Source: Bacteroidota bacterium (GTDB taxonomy: Bacteria; Bacteroidota; Bacteroidia; Chitinophagales; Chitinophagaceae). Taken from it: a stretch of 20,091 bases of DNA. The stretch's first letter is position 1; the number at the start of each line of letters is the position of its first letter. Positions 1 to 9,583 of the stretch are shown in pieces. The stretch is from contig JAEYVW010000010.1 of assembly GCA_023429365.1 (NCBI GenBank), positions 1 through 20,091 of the forward strand, given 5' to 3'. The position numbers and the translations under genes were made by a program. A model generated the notes under the pieces. It saw nothing but the letters and a program-made list of their open reading frames with translations. It was not told the origin of the DNA and ran no database searches.

Positions 1-213
1 GTGGTTGAATTAAAGGATAAACTTGCAAAACACCCCCTCGATACAAATATTCCCACATTGAAAAGCAATACTTTGCACCAAGATGCGTTAAATGCTCTGA
101 CGGCATTAGGTATCAACCGTTCAGCAGCAGAACAGGCGGTAAAAAAGGTATTGGCTTCAGAGCCTGGCCTCCCTGTCGAAGAGCTGATCAAAAAAGCCCT
201 GCGTATCCTCTGA
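1..213 (+). CDS. ruvA: Holliday junction branch-migration protein RuvA, C-terminal part (5' end outside window)
   Basis: This is the last 70 codons of ruvA; the reading frame is open to the left edge, so the GTG at position 1 is not the real start (RuvA is usually about 200 residues). RuvA binds the four-way Holliday junction and anchors the RuvB ATPase rings during branch migration in the cytoplasm. The visible part starts with a fragment resembling the end of domain II (VVELKDKL), then a variable linker, then the three-helix domain III that contacts RuvB (DALNALTALGINRSAAEQAV, then a segment ending LIKKALRIL). Placement just before sprA is an arrangement common in Bacteroidota, and with only 38 bp between them the two may be cotranscribed. 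Identification rests on this C-terminal pattern plus the neighbour. Confidence 0.88.
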   Translation: MVELKDKLAKHPLDTNIPTLKSNTLHQDALNALTALGINRSAAEQAVKKVLASEPGLPVEELIKKALRIL

Positions 214-251
214 TGAACATTTATTACTGGACTAATTGACTCTGAGAAATC

Positions 252-3200
252 TTGGACATTACTACTGCCCATATCTTCCGTACGTTGGTAGTTATTACCA
301 TCTTTCTGGCCATTAGTGGCCAATCATATGCTCATTTTTACCAAAACCCGGCCGATACCACCAAAAAAGATACGATTCGCTACCCGCTGACCGACCGTTA
401 CGGCGATCCATTTTCCAACCCTAATCGCAACCCCTTCGACCTGAAGGACACGGGATTTATAAAAAGAAATGTACAGTACGATCCCCTGACCGGTGAGTAT
501 TACATTATCGAAAAGATCGGTTCCACCAATTATCGCACCCCGGTTTCGATGGGCCGTGACGAATTTCTCCGCCTGCAGGGCAAAAGAGATGAGAACGCTT
601 ATTTCCGTAAGCGGGCCGACCAGCTCGTGGATATGAACCGCAGGTTGTTCAAGCCAAAGATCAATGCCCCGAAAAGCTGGTTCAACAGGATCGTGGGAGT
701 AGGGAAGATTGATATAAAGCCATCCGGCTATGTTGATCTGCTGGCAGGTTACCAGGGCCAAAATATCAATAACCCAACCCTGCCGGAACGGGCAAGACGC
801 AATGGTGGCCTTGACTTCAACATGAACGCGCAGTTACAGGTGGACGCCAATATTGGCGACAAACTAAAATTACCGATCAATTATAACACCCTGGCCAATT
901 TCGAATTTGAGAACCAGCTCAACCTCAATTACCAGGGCAAGGATGATGAGATCATCAAGCAATTCCAACTGGGTAATGTCAATTTTACCTCCAAAGGAAC
1001 TTTGATTCCTGGTGCGCAGTCATTGTTTGGTATAAAAACCCAGCTGCAATTTGGAAAACTTTTCGTCACCGGCGTACTGGCCAATCAAAGGGCGCAACGC
1101 CAGTCACTCGATATGGCAGGTGGCTCAGCCCTGCAAACATTTTCGTTAAAAGCGGATGAGTACGAAGAAAACCGGCACTTCCTGCTGGCGCAATATTTCC
1201 GTAATAACTACAACACTGCGATGAGCAGGTTGCCGCTTGTGCAATCTGGCGTACAGATCTTAAGAATGGAGGTTTGGGTGACGAACAGAACCGGCGCAAC
1301 TACGGATACCCGTGATATCGTAGCCCTGATGGACCTTGGTGAAGGCGATCCTTTTATCGGCCCACCAGGAAACCCTAATGCATTACCCGACAATGGTGCC
1401 AATGGGCTTTATCGGAATATACTTTCTAATCCAAATAGCCGTAATTCCTCACTGGTTCAAAGTGTGCTCACAGGTATGGGTCTTCGCTCAGTACAGGATT
1501 TTGAAAAAACCTTCGCCCGCAAATTGATGCCCACCGACTATTATTTTAATCCACAGATCGGTTTTCTTTCGCTTAACCAGCCATTGCAGCCGGATGAAGT
1601 GCTGGGTGTTGCTTTCCAGTACACCTACAACGGGCGTGTTTTCCAGGTGGGCGAATTTTCGCAGGATGTGCCACCCGATACCCTCGGTACTTCGCAAAGG
1701 GTTTTATTCCTGAAATTATTAAAAGCTACATCGCAGCGTACCAATCTCCCGATCTGGGACCTGATGATGAAAAACGTGTATTCAGTGGGTTATGGCCAGT
1801 TGGAAAGAACAGACTTCAAACTCGACGTGTTGTATGAAGAACCCAGCCTTGGTGAAAAAAGATATTTGCCACCGAATGATGTGCTACCGCAATACCAGGG
1901 TCAACCACTGATCTCGCTTGTAAATCTCGACCGGCTGAATAATCAAAATGACCCGCAGCCTGATGGCGTCTTCGACTTTATTGAAGGATTTACAATCATC
2001 TCATCCATGAGCAGGGTTATCTTCCCCGTATTGGAACCTTTCGGCCGCGACCTGGAGTACGTATATCCATCCCAGGTGGAACGTGATAAATACCTGTATT
2101 ACCCTCTTTACGATACTATCAAGGCGATCGCACAAACTTATGCCAACCTGAACCGGTTTGAAATAAATGGTAAATCAAAAAGTTCTTCAACAGGCGATTA
2201 TCAACTTGGGTTTAATATACCACGTGGTTCGGTAACAGTTACTGCAGGCGGACAAACCCTCCAGGAAAATATCGACTACGAGATCAATTACGATCTGGGA
2301 ACGCTGCGTGTGATCAACCAGGCTATCATTAATTCCGGTGTGCCTGTTAATATCCAGTATGAAAACCAGGCAGCATTTGGTATACAGCAAAGAAATTACA
2401 TGGGCTTGCGCCTGGATTATTTTGCCAATAGCAAACTGACGTTGGGTGGTACCATTGCAAGGTTGGGTGAGCGTCCGTTCTTTGTAAAACAAGCATATGG
2501 TGATGACCCCATTCGCAATACAATGTATGGTATCGATGCAGATTACCGCAGCGAATGGCCGCGTCTAACGAAATGGTTAAACAAACTTCCTTTTTATAAT
2601 TCCCAGGAAAGTTCTTCTATTACTGCCTACGCAGAAGCTGCTATGTTGCAACCTGGCCACGCACCTCAAATTGGAAAGGGTAGTGCTGGTCAGATGTTTA
2701 TCGATGATTTCGAAGGAACCCGTTCAGGTATCGACCTTCGGTTTCCCCTGATCAGCTGGAACCTTGCTTCTGTTCCCCAGGGAAATGGATTATTTCCCGA
2801 ATCATCATTGAACAACGATCTGGCTAGCGGATACAATCGCGCCAAGATCGCCTGGTATAATATCGAGCCAGTGCTGCAGGAAAGAGGAAATAATAACAAT
2901 CCTTATCAAAACAATCCCGCTGAATTGTCAAAACCTGAAACCCGCCAGGTATTACAGCGTGAGATATTCCCCCAGCGTACTACCGACTTCGGACAGGGTT
3001 TATTGACAACATTCGATATATCATTCTATCCACGCGAAAAAGGTCCTTACAATTTCGAATATCGTCCCGGCAGAATCAACAGCGATGGAACTTTAGCCAA
3101 CCCATCCCAGGCATGGGCCGGGTTGATGCGCAACATCGATCAAACAGACTTCGAAACCAGCAATATCGAATTCATCGAATTCTGGATGCAGGATCCTTAT

Positions 3201-6200
3201 GTATTAAATCCAGGTAGTTCCGGCGGTCAGTTATTCTTTAACCTCGGTACTATTTCGGAAGACATCCTTAAAGATGGAAAGAGACAATATGAAAATGGTT
3301 TACCGACGCCTACCAATAACGCACAGGTAGATAATAATACTGTTTGGGGCAAGGTTCCAACCAATCCCTTACAGGTAACCAATGCTTTCAGCAATGATCC
3401 CGATGACCGGCAATACCAGGACGTTGGTTTAGATGGTTTGACTGATGATGAAGAGCGCGTGAAGTTCGACGCCTATATCTCCAGCCTGCCACCTGCTGCA
3501 CAAGCCATTGCCATGACCGATCCCGCGGCGGATAATTTCAAACCATATCGTGACCCATCTTATGATGCAGCCGGTGTGGGTATTCTTGAAAGGTATAAGC
3601 ATATCAACAACCCTCACGGTAACTCTCCGGTATCGGACAATAACAGCCAGTTTGTAAATGCATTTACACAATATCCCGATGCGGAAGAACTGAACCGCGA
3701 TAACACCCTGAGTGAAACAGAAGAATATTTCCAGTATAAAGTAGACATCCAGCCCAATATGCTGGTTGGAACGAATTTTATTACCGACAGAAGACAAGTA
3801 AACGTGAGCCTGCCCGATGGTAGTTCAAGAACTGAGAGCTGGTATCTGTTCCGCATCCCTGTTGCCGATTTTGAATCCAAAGTGGGGAATATCCCCGACT
3901 TTAAATCGGTACGCTTTATACGCATGTTTGTAACAGGCTTCCAGGAGGAGGTGGTGATGCGCTTTGGTAAACTTGAACTCGTAAGAAATCAGTGGCGCCA
4001 GTTTCAATACCAGATCGATACTACCGGACAGTATGTAGGTCTGCCTCCCAACGATCCTGTTGAATTCAATACACTCGCGGTTAACCTCGAGGAAAACGAC
4101 CAGCGTCTGCCAGTCAACTACGTTAGCCCTCCTGGTATAGAAAGACAACAACAATTAAGTAATAACAACGTACAACTTTTCCTCAATGAGCAGGCCCTGA
4201 GCGTACAGCTCTGTAATCTTCCAACCGGTGAATCAAGAGGTGTATTCAAAACCTTTAACATGGATATGCGCCAATACGGTAAGATGCACATGTTCATTCA
4301 TGCGGAGGGTACCGGCAGTGACGCGGCGATCCAGGATAACTCGCTTACAGCTATCGTCAGGATCGGTAGCGATTTCCAGGGCAACTATTATGAGATAAGA
4401 GTGCCGCTCAAAAAAACAAGCTGGGGTGAACGGGATAGTTTACGGGTATGGCCTGAAGCCAACAATCTCGACTTCGACCTGCAGGAACTGAATCGTCTGA
4501 AATCAAGACGAAACCAGCAGGGCTGGTCTACTTCACAATATTATAGTGAAGTAATGCCTGACGGACGCCGGTTCGCAGTGATCGGGAATCCTAATCTTGG
4601 TGAAGTAAAAGGTATGTTGCTCTCCGTAGAGAATACCAATCTCCCCAATGCCTGTGCTGAAGTTTGGTTCAATGAGCTCCGGTTTTCACATCTTGATGAG
4701 AAAGGCGGTTGGGCCGCACTGGGAAGGGTAGATATTAAACTTGCCGACCTGGGTAGCCTGACCTTTGCTGGTACGGCGCGTTCAAGAGGATTTGGTACAC
4801 TGGAGCAAAGGGTCAATGAAAGAAGCCGAGAAGATCTTTATACTTTCGATATCTCCGCCAATATCGATGCTGGTAAATTGTTGCCCAAACAACTCGGAAT
4901 ACAGATCCCGGTTTATGCCGGCATCAGCCGTATTACCAGCACGCCTGAATATGATCCTTATGATCTCGACATTAAACTAAAAGATAAACTCGACTATACC
5001 CAGGGCCGGGACGCTAAAGATTCGATCCGGAATAATGCACAGGATATCACCACGATCAAAACGGTGAATTTTACCAATGTCAAAAAAGTAAAGACAGATG
5101 GTAAGCAACCTAAGATCTGGAGCGTCACCAATTTTGACCTGAACTATTCCTACATGGAAACCCAGCAACACAATCCGCTGATTGAAAATTATGAGATGCG
5201 CAGGACCCGCGGTGCATTGGGTTACAACTATGCTCCACAGCCAAAATTCCTGGAGCCGTTTAAGAATTTGAAGTCAAAATCAAAATGGCTTACACTCATC
5301 AAGGATCTTAACTTCAATTACGTTCCATCACAGCTTTCTTTCAGGGCTGATATCTTCCGGCAGTTTGGTGCGACCAGGCCGCGAAATGTAGGCGGCGGTC
5401 CCTATAAAATACCCGAGACATACGATAAGTATTTCACGTTCGACCGGTATTATATTTTGCAATGGCCCATCACGCGTTCCATCACGCTGGATTTTACTGC
5501 TACCAACAATGCCAGGATTGATGAGCCTTTTGGACGAATCGATACGGATTCGAAAAAGGATACTATTAAGAAGAACATTTTTAAAGGAGGCCGAAATACC
5601 CAGTATTCCCAACAGGCGACTTTGAGCTATAATGTTCCCACGGAAAAATTCCCCTTGCTGGACTGGACAACCCTCCGTGCATCTTATAGCGCTCAATATA
5701 ACTGGCTGGCTGCCTCCCTGCTGGCCCGCGAACTAGGCAATACCTTGTCGAATACGCAAACCCGGACGATCAATGGTGAACTTAATTTCGAACAACTATA
5801 TAATAAATCACGCTTTCTGCGTGCGATCAACACGGCGCCTTCACCTAACCGAACAAGAGACACTTCTAATACAAGGCAGGCACGCAACGCAGCGGAAAAG
5901 AAACCAAAGCCCAATTTTGACATTCCCGATTCATTGAAGGCAACCATGTCGGCAAAAGAACTTCGTAAAGCACGCCGCGATGCGAAACGCATGGCACGGG
6001 AAGAACGTAGAAGGATCAGGGAACAAAGAAAGAATCAACTGCCTGATGTGGGTGGAGTAGCCAGGCTGGTAGGCGGTGTGGCAACATCTGTTAAGAGGGT
6101 AGGTATACAATATAATGAAGACCTCGGCACCATGTTGCCCGGGTATATGGACAGCACCAGAATACTTGGTGCAAATATCAAGAATGGAAATCCTGGCTTC

Positions 6201-7487
6201 GACTTTATCTTCGGGTATCAACCTGATACAAGTTGGATCAACCGATTTGGTTCCAAAGGATTGTTGAGCATGGATACACTTGTATCGGCCATGATCCAGC
6301 AACGCTATAGCCAGCGTTTGAATATCACCGCGCAGGTAAGTCCGTTCCGCGATTTGAATATTGACCTCAATCTTGACAAGTCATTCAGCAAGCAATACTC
6401 TGAGTTGTATAAAGACACCAGTAAGTTTGATGCGGTTGGTCTAACACGACTGAATCCCTATGCAATGGGAAGTTTCAGCATCAGCTATATTTCCTACCAG
6501 ACCATGTTTACAAAGTTTGATCCGAATGTGATCTCAGAAACCTTTAAACAGTTTGAAGCAAACAGGCTGTCACTCTCCAACCGGCTCAAAGGACTGAACC
6601 CCTATGCCAGTAATAATCCCACCAATCCCGATGGTTATGTGCAGGGTTATGGCCGTTACGCACAGGAGGTAGTGATCCCGGCCTTCCTTGCTGCGTATTC
6701 AGGTAAAGATCCTTCATCGGTGACCTTATTTAAAAATAATAACCCCGACCTGCGCTCTAATCCCTTCAAAGGATTGATGCCAAAACCCAACTGGACGGTT
6801 ACCTACAACGGTTTATCACGTATACCGGGGCTGGATAAGATATTTACCAACGTCAATATCAAACACGGTTACCATAGCACACTTTCGATGAATAGCTTCA
6901 ATACAGCCCTTTTGTTCCAGGATCCTTTACGTGTAGCTTACCCATCGTTTGTGGATACACTTACCGGCAACTATATCCCATACTTCCTTATCCCGAATAT
7001 CACGATCCAGGAAAGTTTCGATCCGCTGTTTGAGGTAGATATGACCTTTACCAACCAGTTATCCATTCGTCTGGAATACAGGAAGACCAGGTCGCTCAGC
7101 CTAAGCCTGATCGATTACCAACTGGCCGAGAACAGGTCCAATGAGGTGACATTTGGATTCAACTGGAGAAAGAAAGGTTTACCACTTTTGAAGAATGTGA
7201 AGATTGGTAAAAAAGGAATGAAACTGGATAACGATGTCACCTTCCGCTTTGATTTCAGCATCCGCGACGATGCAACCGCAAATAGTAAGCTGGACCAGGG
7301 GACATCATTTGGAACAGCAGGGCAGAAAGTGATCAGGGTTGCGCCGTCAATCGACTATATCCTGAACAACAGGATCAGTCTGAAATTATATTTCGAACAA
7401 AACCGGAATATTCCGAAGATCAGTAATGCCTTCCCTATCACCAATACCAGGGGTGGGTTGCAGGTGAGGATTTCACTGGCGCAATAA
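252..7487 (+). CDS. sprA: SprA, outer-membrane translocon of the type IX secretion system
   Basis: The 2411-residue product matches the usual SprA length of about 2,400. SprA (Sov in Porphyromonas) is the very large outer-membrane beta-barrel through which folded T9SS cargo leaves the cell; it is also required for gliding in gliding species. The N-terminus is a Sec signal peptide: a hydrophobic core at residues 11-21, then a predicted cut after SYA at residue 27. Family-typical segments include an acidic loop at 567-578 (DPQPDGVFDFIE) and another at 1057-1068 (DVGLDGLTDDEE). Long alternating beta-strand regions follow, and the protein ends in a strand-like VRISLAQ. A very basic insert lies at about 1880-1932. 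The start is TTG: an in-frame stop lies at 243-245, no ATG lies before the signal peptide, and the next methionine would remove it. No promoter was seen in the 38-bp gap, so transcription may come from ruvA. The end converges on the next gene with 10 bp between. Confidence 0.95.
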   Translation: MDITTAHIFRTLVVITIFLAISGQSYAHFYQNPADTTKKDTIRYPLTDRYGDPFSNPNRNPFDLKDTGFIKRNVQYDPLTGEYYIIEKIGSTNYRTPVSMGRDEFLRLQGKRDENAYFRKRADQLVDMNRRLFKPKINAPKSWFNRIVGVGKIDIKPSGYVDLLAGYQGQNINNPTLPERARRNGGLDFNMNAQLQVDANIGDKLKLPINYNTLANFEFENQLNLNYQGKDDEIIKQFQLGNVNFTSKGTLIPGAQSLFGIKTQLQFGKLFVTGVLANQRAQRQSLDMAGGSALQTFSLKADEYEENRHFLLAQYFRNNYNTAMSRLPLVQSGVQILRMEVWVTNRTGATTDTRDIVALMDLGEGDPFIGPPGNPNALPDNGANGLYRNILSNPNSRNSSLVQSVLTGMGLRSVQDFEKTFARKLMPTDYYFNPQIGFLSLNQPLQPDEVLGVAFQYTYNGRVFQVGEFSQDVPPDTLGTSQRVLFLKLLKATSQRTNLPIWDLMMKNVYSVGYGQLERTDFKLDVLYEEPSLGEKRYLPPNDVLPQYQGQPLISLVNLDRLNNQNDPQPDGVFDFIEGFTIISSMSRVIFPVLEPFGRDLEYVYPSQVERDKYLYYPLYDTIKAIAQTYANLNRFEINGKSKSSSTGDYQLGFNIPRGSVTVTAGGQTLQENIDYEINYDLGTLRVINQAIINSGVPVNIQYENQAAFGIQQRNYMGLRLDYFANSKLTLGGTIARLGERPFFVKQAYGDDPIRNTMYGIDADYRSEWPRLTKWLNKLPFYNSQESSSITAYAEAAMLQPGHAPQIGKGSAGQMFIDDFEGTRSGIDLRFPLISWNLASVPQGNGLFPESSLNNDLASGYNRAKIAWYNIEPVLQERGNNNNPYQNNPAELSKPETRQVLQREIFPQRTTDFGQGLLTTFDISFYPREKGPYNFEYRPGRINSDGTLANPSQAWAGLMRNIDQTDFETSNIEFIEFWMQDPYVLNPGSSGGQLFFNLGTISEDILKDGKRQYENGLPTPTNNAQVDNNTVWGKVPTNPLQVTNAFSNDPDDRQYQDVGLDGLTDDEERVKFDAYISSLPPAAQAIAMTDPAADNFKPYRDPSYDAAGVGILERYKHINNPHGNSPVSDNNSQFVNAFTQYPDAEELNRDNTLSETEEYFQYKVDIQPNMLVGTNFITDRRQVNVSLPDGSSRTESWYLFRIPVADFESKVGNIPDFKSVRFIRMFVTGFQEEVVMRFGKLELVRNQWRQFQYQIDTTGQYVGLPPNDPVEFNTLAVNLEENDQRLPVNYVSPPGIERQQQLSNNNVQLFLNEQALSVQLCNLPTGESRGVFKTFNMDMRQYGKMHMFIHAEGTGSDAAIQDNSLTAIVRIGSDFQGNYYEIRVPLKKTSWGERDSLRVWPEANNLDFDLQELNRLKSRRNQQGWSTSQYYSEVMPDGRRFAVIGNPNLGEVKGMLLSVENTNLPNACAEVWFNELRFSHLDEKGGWAALGRVDIKLADLGSLTFAGTARSRGFGTLEQRVNERSREDLYTFDISANIDAGKLLPKQLGIQIPVYAGISRITSTPEYDPYDLDIKLKDKLDYTQGRDAKDSIRNNAQDITTIKTVNFTNVKKVKTDGKQPKIWSVTNFDLNYSYMETQQHNPLIENYEMRRTRGALGYNYAPQPKFLEPFKNLKSKSKWLTLIKDLNFNYVPSQLSFRADIFRQFGATRPRNVGGGPYKIPETYDKYFTFDRYYILQWPITRSITLDFTATNNARIDEPFGRIDTDSKKDTIKKNIFKGGRNTQYSQQATLSYNVPTEKFPLLDWTTLRASYSAQYNWLAASLLARELGNTLSNTQTRTINGELNFEQLYNKSRFLRAINTAPSPNRTRDTSNTRQARNAAEKKPKPNFDIPDSLKATMSAKELRKARRDAKRMAREERRRIREQRKNQLPDVGGVARLVGGVATSVKRVGIQYNEDLGTMLPGYMDSTRILGANIKNGNPGFDFIFGYQPDTSWINRFGSKGLLSMDTLVSAMIQQRYSQRLNITAQVSPFRDLNIDLNLDKSFSKQYSELYKDTSKFDAVGLTRLNPYAMGSFSISYISYQTMFTKFDPNVISETFKQFEANRLSLSNRLKGLNPYASNNPTNPDGYVQGYGRYAQEVVIPAFLAAYSGKDPSSVTLFKNNNPDLRSNPFKGLMPKPNWTVTYNGLSRIPGLDKIFTNVNIKHGYHSTLSMNSFNTALLFQDPLRVAYPSFVDTLTGNYIPYFLIPNITIQESFDPLFEVDMTFTNQLSIRLEYRKTRSLSLSLIDYQLAENRSNEVTFGFNWRKKGLPLLKNVKIGKKGMKLDNDVTFRFDFSIRDDATANSKLDQGTSFGTAGQKVIRVAPSIDYILNNRISLKLYFEQNRNIPKISNAFPITNTRGGLQVRISLAQ

Positions 7488-7497
7488 GTTTGAGATT

Positions 7498-9345
7498 TTA
7501 TTCATCTGTTCTGACAGCGGGTTGTTCATTCCTGGCCGGCGGAGTCATTATTTTAAATAATTCGTTCTCCCATCCAACATTGTAGTCATATTTCTCCAGG
7601 AATTCATCCATATACTGCTTTTGGCGGATGGTCCGAATATCAGCGTCAGGTTTGTGAAAAATAGAATCCGTGGGCCATAGGTCAGGCCAGGCACTGTGAT
7701 CGTTGGGGGTGGTTTTTATTTTCTGCATGACCACAACAGGAAGTATCCGGGTTTCTTCCACCGCTTTATGAAGTTGCTCTTTAAACGCACTGGATACATA
7801 ATACCAGGGCATCGGGTTGCGCGTGTAAGGACGGGTTTTGGTCATATAGTGGTAAATGGGCAGCGAATGAAAAGCCAGGACATAATCACCTGGTTTCACA
7901 AAATCCTTGCTGGCCTCCAGTAGTTCGTTGGTTGCTTCTACCCGTTCTTTTGTAGTCAGCACACCCTTCACGTATTTATTATCTACGGAATAGAACATTC
8001 CCAGCCTGCTGCTCTCATCATGCAACGGGTAAAACCACTGGTGATAAAGACAACCGATTACAGTTATCACAAGTATGGCCGCCTTAAAGCTTCTGAACTG
8101 CGGCTCCCTGGCTATCGCATCATTATTAAAAACCGTATTGTGATTGGTGGCAAGGTTAATCCTGAAATCAAAACTTCTTATTCCCAGGAAATAGTCAATA
8201 GCAATTGGCACCGAGATCCAGAAAACATGTATGCCTGCGGTAAATATGCCAGCGCTGCTCCCGAGGGCATAAGTTGCCGTGATATAGGTACCTATCAGCA
8301 TCAATGTCTTGATCTCTTTGCTGGCTTTTGAAAGCATGATCAATGCAAAACTGATCAGTACCAGTCCTACATACCAGCGCATGAGGATTTCAAGACCTTT
8401 TAACATGATCAGGCAGGCTACAATGAGGCAGGTATATTTTATTACTGAAGCAATCCAGCGGGGCACTTTCCATTCCTCAGTCAGCCAACGTGGCGCCACT
8501 GCCGCAATGATGATAAGCGCGAGTATGTACGTGGTGAACACCAACGCGTCGCTGTAAGAACCGAGGAAATTGCGCAGGAGGATCATGATGCCATAGGCAG
8601 ATTCACCATCGGCCTGCCCCATCTGCGTGACCAGCTTAAAGGCGTTTACATACACATCGAAATGTCCCATCGATTTTATCAACAAAAGCATGGCCGCCAC
8701 AGCAAGACAAAAGCCCGCAAAAAATCCAAATGACTGGATGACCATCTTTTTAATAGCACTCTTATTTAAAATGCCATAAAATACAATCGCCAGCACCAGG
8801 CCAAGATTGACAATACTCGGGAGTCGCGCAAAAGCGTCCATACCCACCAGTGCACCTGCTACCAGGAACATCCAGATCTTATCTTTCTTAAGGCCATGAA
8901 AAAGAAGACTGGCGGTAAGCGTATAGAATAAAACAGAAAGAAAATTGTAGTGAAAGATCTTGGGGTTATGACAGGCACACATGACTACCAGCAGCAATCC
9001 TATCCGGAGATATCCTTTATTAAGGTAGTCCTTGAGCAGGTTATAGACCACCATGATGCTGGCTGTGGTAAAAACAATAGCGAGAAACCGCAGACCCAAT
9101 AAACCGGTGTCGGGGAAAACTGATACAAAAACTCCACCTACCAGGCCTGAGAGCCAGTACATAAAATTATATTGTACCGATGCCGGATCATTGAAGAACT
9201 GCTGATAAAAGGTGGCGGTGAAGCCTTCGTCCAGGAAATCCATGCCCTGGAACATAAAGATGACCTGGTAAAGTACGACCAGCAGGATAAATCCCACCTG
9301 GCTCATATTTTCAAATAAGGTCTGGAAATTGTTCTTTTGCGTCAT
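7498..9345 (-). CDS. GT-C-type membrane glycosyltransferase (PMT/ArnT-like, GT39-related)
   Basis: This 615-residue protein has roughly eleven to thirteen hydrophobic helices in residues 15-440, then a soluble C-terminal part of about 170 residues. After the first helix the sequence FQGMDFLDEGFT carries an acidic pair (D39, E40) in the first outer loop, the position where GT-C enzymes such as PMT and ArnT keep a catalytic or metal-binding acid. Such enzymes transfer sugar from a polyprenyl-phosphate carrier to protein, lipid or glycan at the outer face of the inner membrane. The start ATG is the complement of 9343-9345; the stop lies 10 bp from the convergent sprA stop. It is transcribed away from the operon starting at 9838, but that operon encodes a polyprenyl-phosphate sugar synthase and a putative flippase, so it may use their product (inference). 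Donor and acceptor are unknown. No good promoter was found on its strand. Confidence 0.7.
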   Translation of the reverse strand: MTQKNNFQTLFENMSQVGFILLVVLYQVIFMFQGMDFLDEGFTATFYQQFFNDPASVQYNFMYWLSGLVGGVFVSVFPDTGLLGLRFLAIVFTTASIMVVYNLLKDYLNKGYLRIGLLLVVMCACHNPKIFHYNFLSVLFYTLTASLLFHGLKKDKIWMFLVAGALVGMDAFARLPSIVNLGLVLAIVFYGILNKSAIKKMVIQSFGFFAGFCLAVAAMLLLIKSMGHFDVYVNAFKLVTQMGQADGESAYGIMILLRNFLGSYSDALVFTTYILALIIIAAVAPRWLTEEWKVPRWIASVIKYTCLIVACLIMLKGLEILMRWYVGLVLISFALIMLSKASKEIKTLMLIGTYITATYALGSSAGIFTAGIHVFWISVPIAIDYFLGIRSFDFRINLATNHNTVFNNDAIAREPQFRSFKAAILVITVIGCLYHQWFYPLHDESSRLGMFYSVDNKYVKGVLTTKERVEATNELLEASKDFVKPGDYVLAFHSLPIYHYMTKTRPYTRNPMPWYYVSSAFKEQLHKAVEETRILPVVVMQKIKTTPNDHSAWPDLWPTDSIFHKPDADIRTIRQKQYMDEFLEKYDYNVGWENELFKIMTPPARNEQPAVRTDE

Positions 9346-9546
9346 GACGGTCGTTTCGTTTTCAGGGTTTGTCTTTGATGGTGGCTTTCCGGATGGGGTG
9401 GTTAATCGGAATGGAGGGTTAAAAATAATAGTGATTTCCGAGATTAGGAAACCCTGAGCAAAATGAACCTGCAGTTACACCTTAAGTTCTTAGTATACCA
9501 GGTTTTTACGTAGATTAACGAAATTTCAGAACTATTCTCAAAAAGA

Positions 9547-9577
9547 TTTGAATAATTTTTATTTTTTTATACTTTTG
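9547..9577 (+). promoter_or_regulatory. Bacteroidota-type promoter of the nucleotide-sugar operon
   Basis: A -33 element TTTG (9547-9550) and a perfect -7 element TACTTTTG (9570-9577, consensus TAnnTTTG) are separated by 19 bp. This is the arrangement expected for the primary sigma factor of Bacteroidota. The spacer is A/T-rich. Transcription would start at about 9583-9585, some 250 nt before the first operon gene. The same -7 octamer recurs at 19929-19936. Confidence 0.75.
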
Positions 9578-9583
9578 GACTCG

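Noticed and set aside
324..6302. Many minus-strand open frames of 60-145 codons under sprA
   Set aside because: All are antisense shadows of the sprA coding sequence with no domain features.
9362..9457. 9-bp inverted repeat TCAGGGTTT / AAACCCTGA flanking 78 bp, considered as an invertible promoter segment
   Set aside because: A repeat of this length is expected about once by chance in a region of this size, the predicted promoter lies outside it, and no recombinase gene is nearby.
9459..9466. Possible minus-strand -7 element (CAAAATGA on the plus strand) for the GT-C gene
   Set aside because: It misses one of the key bases of TAnnTTTG and has no -33 partner at a suitable distance.
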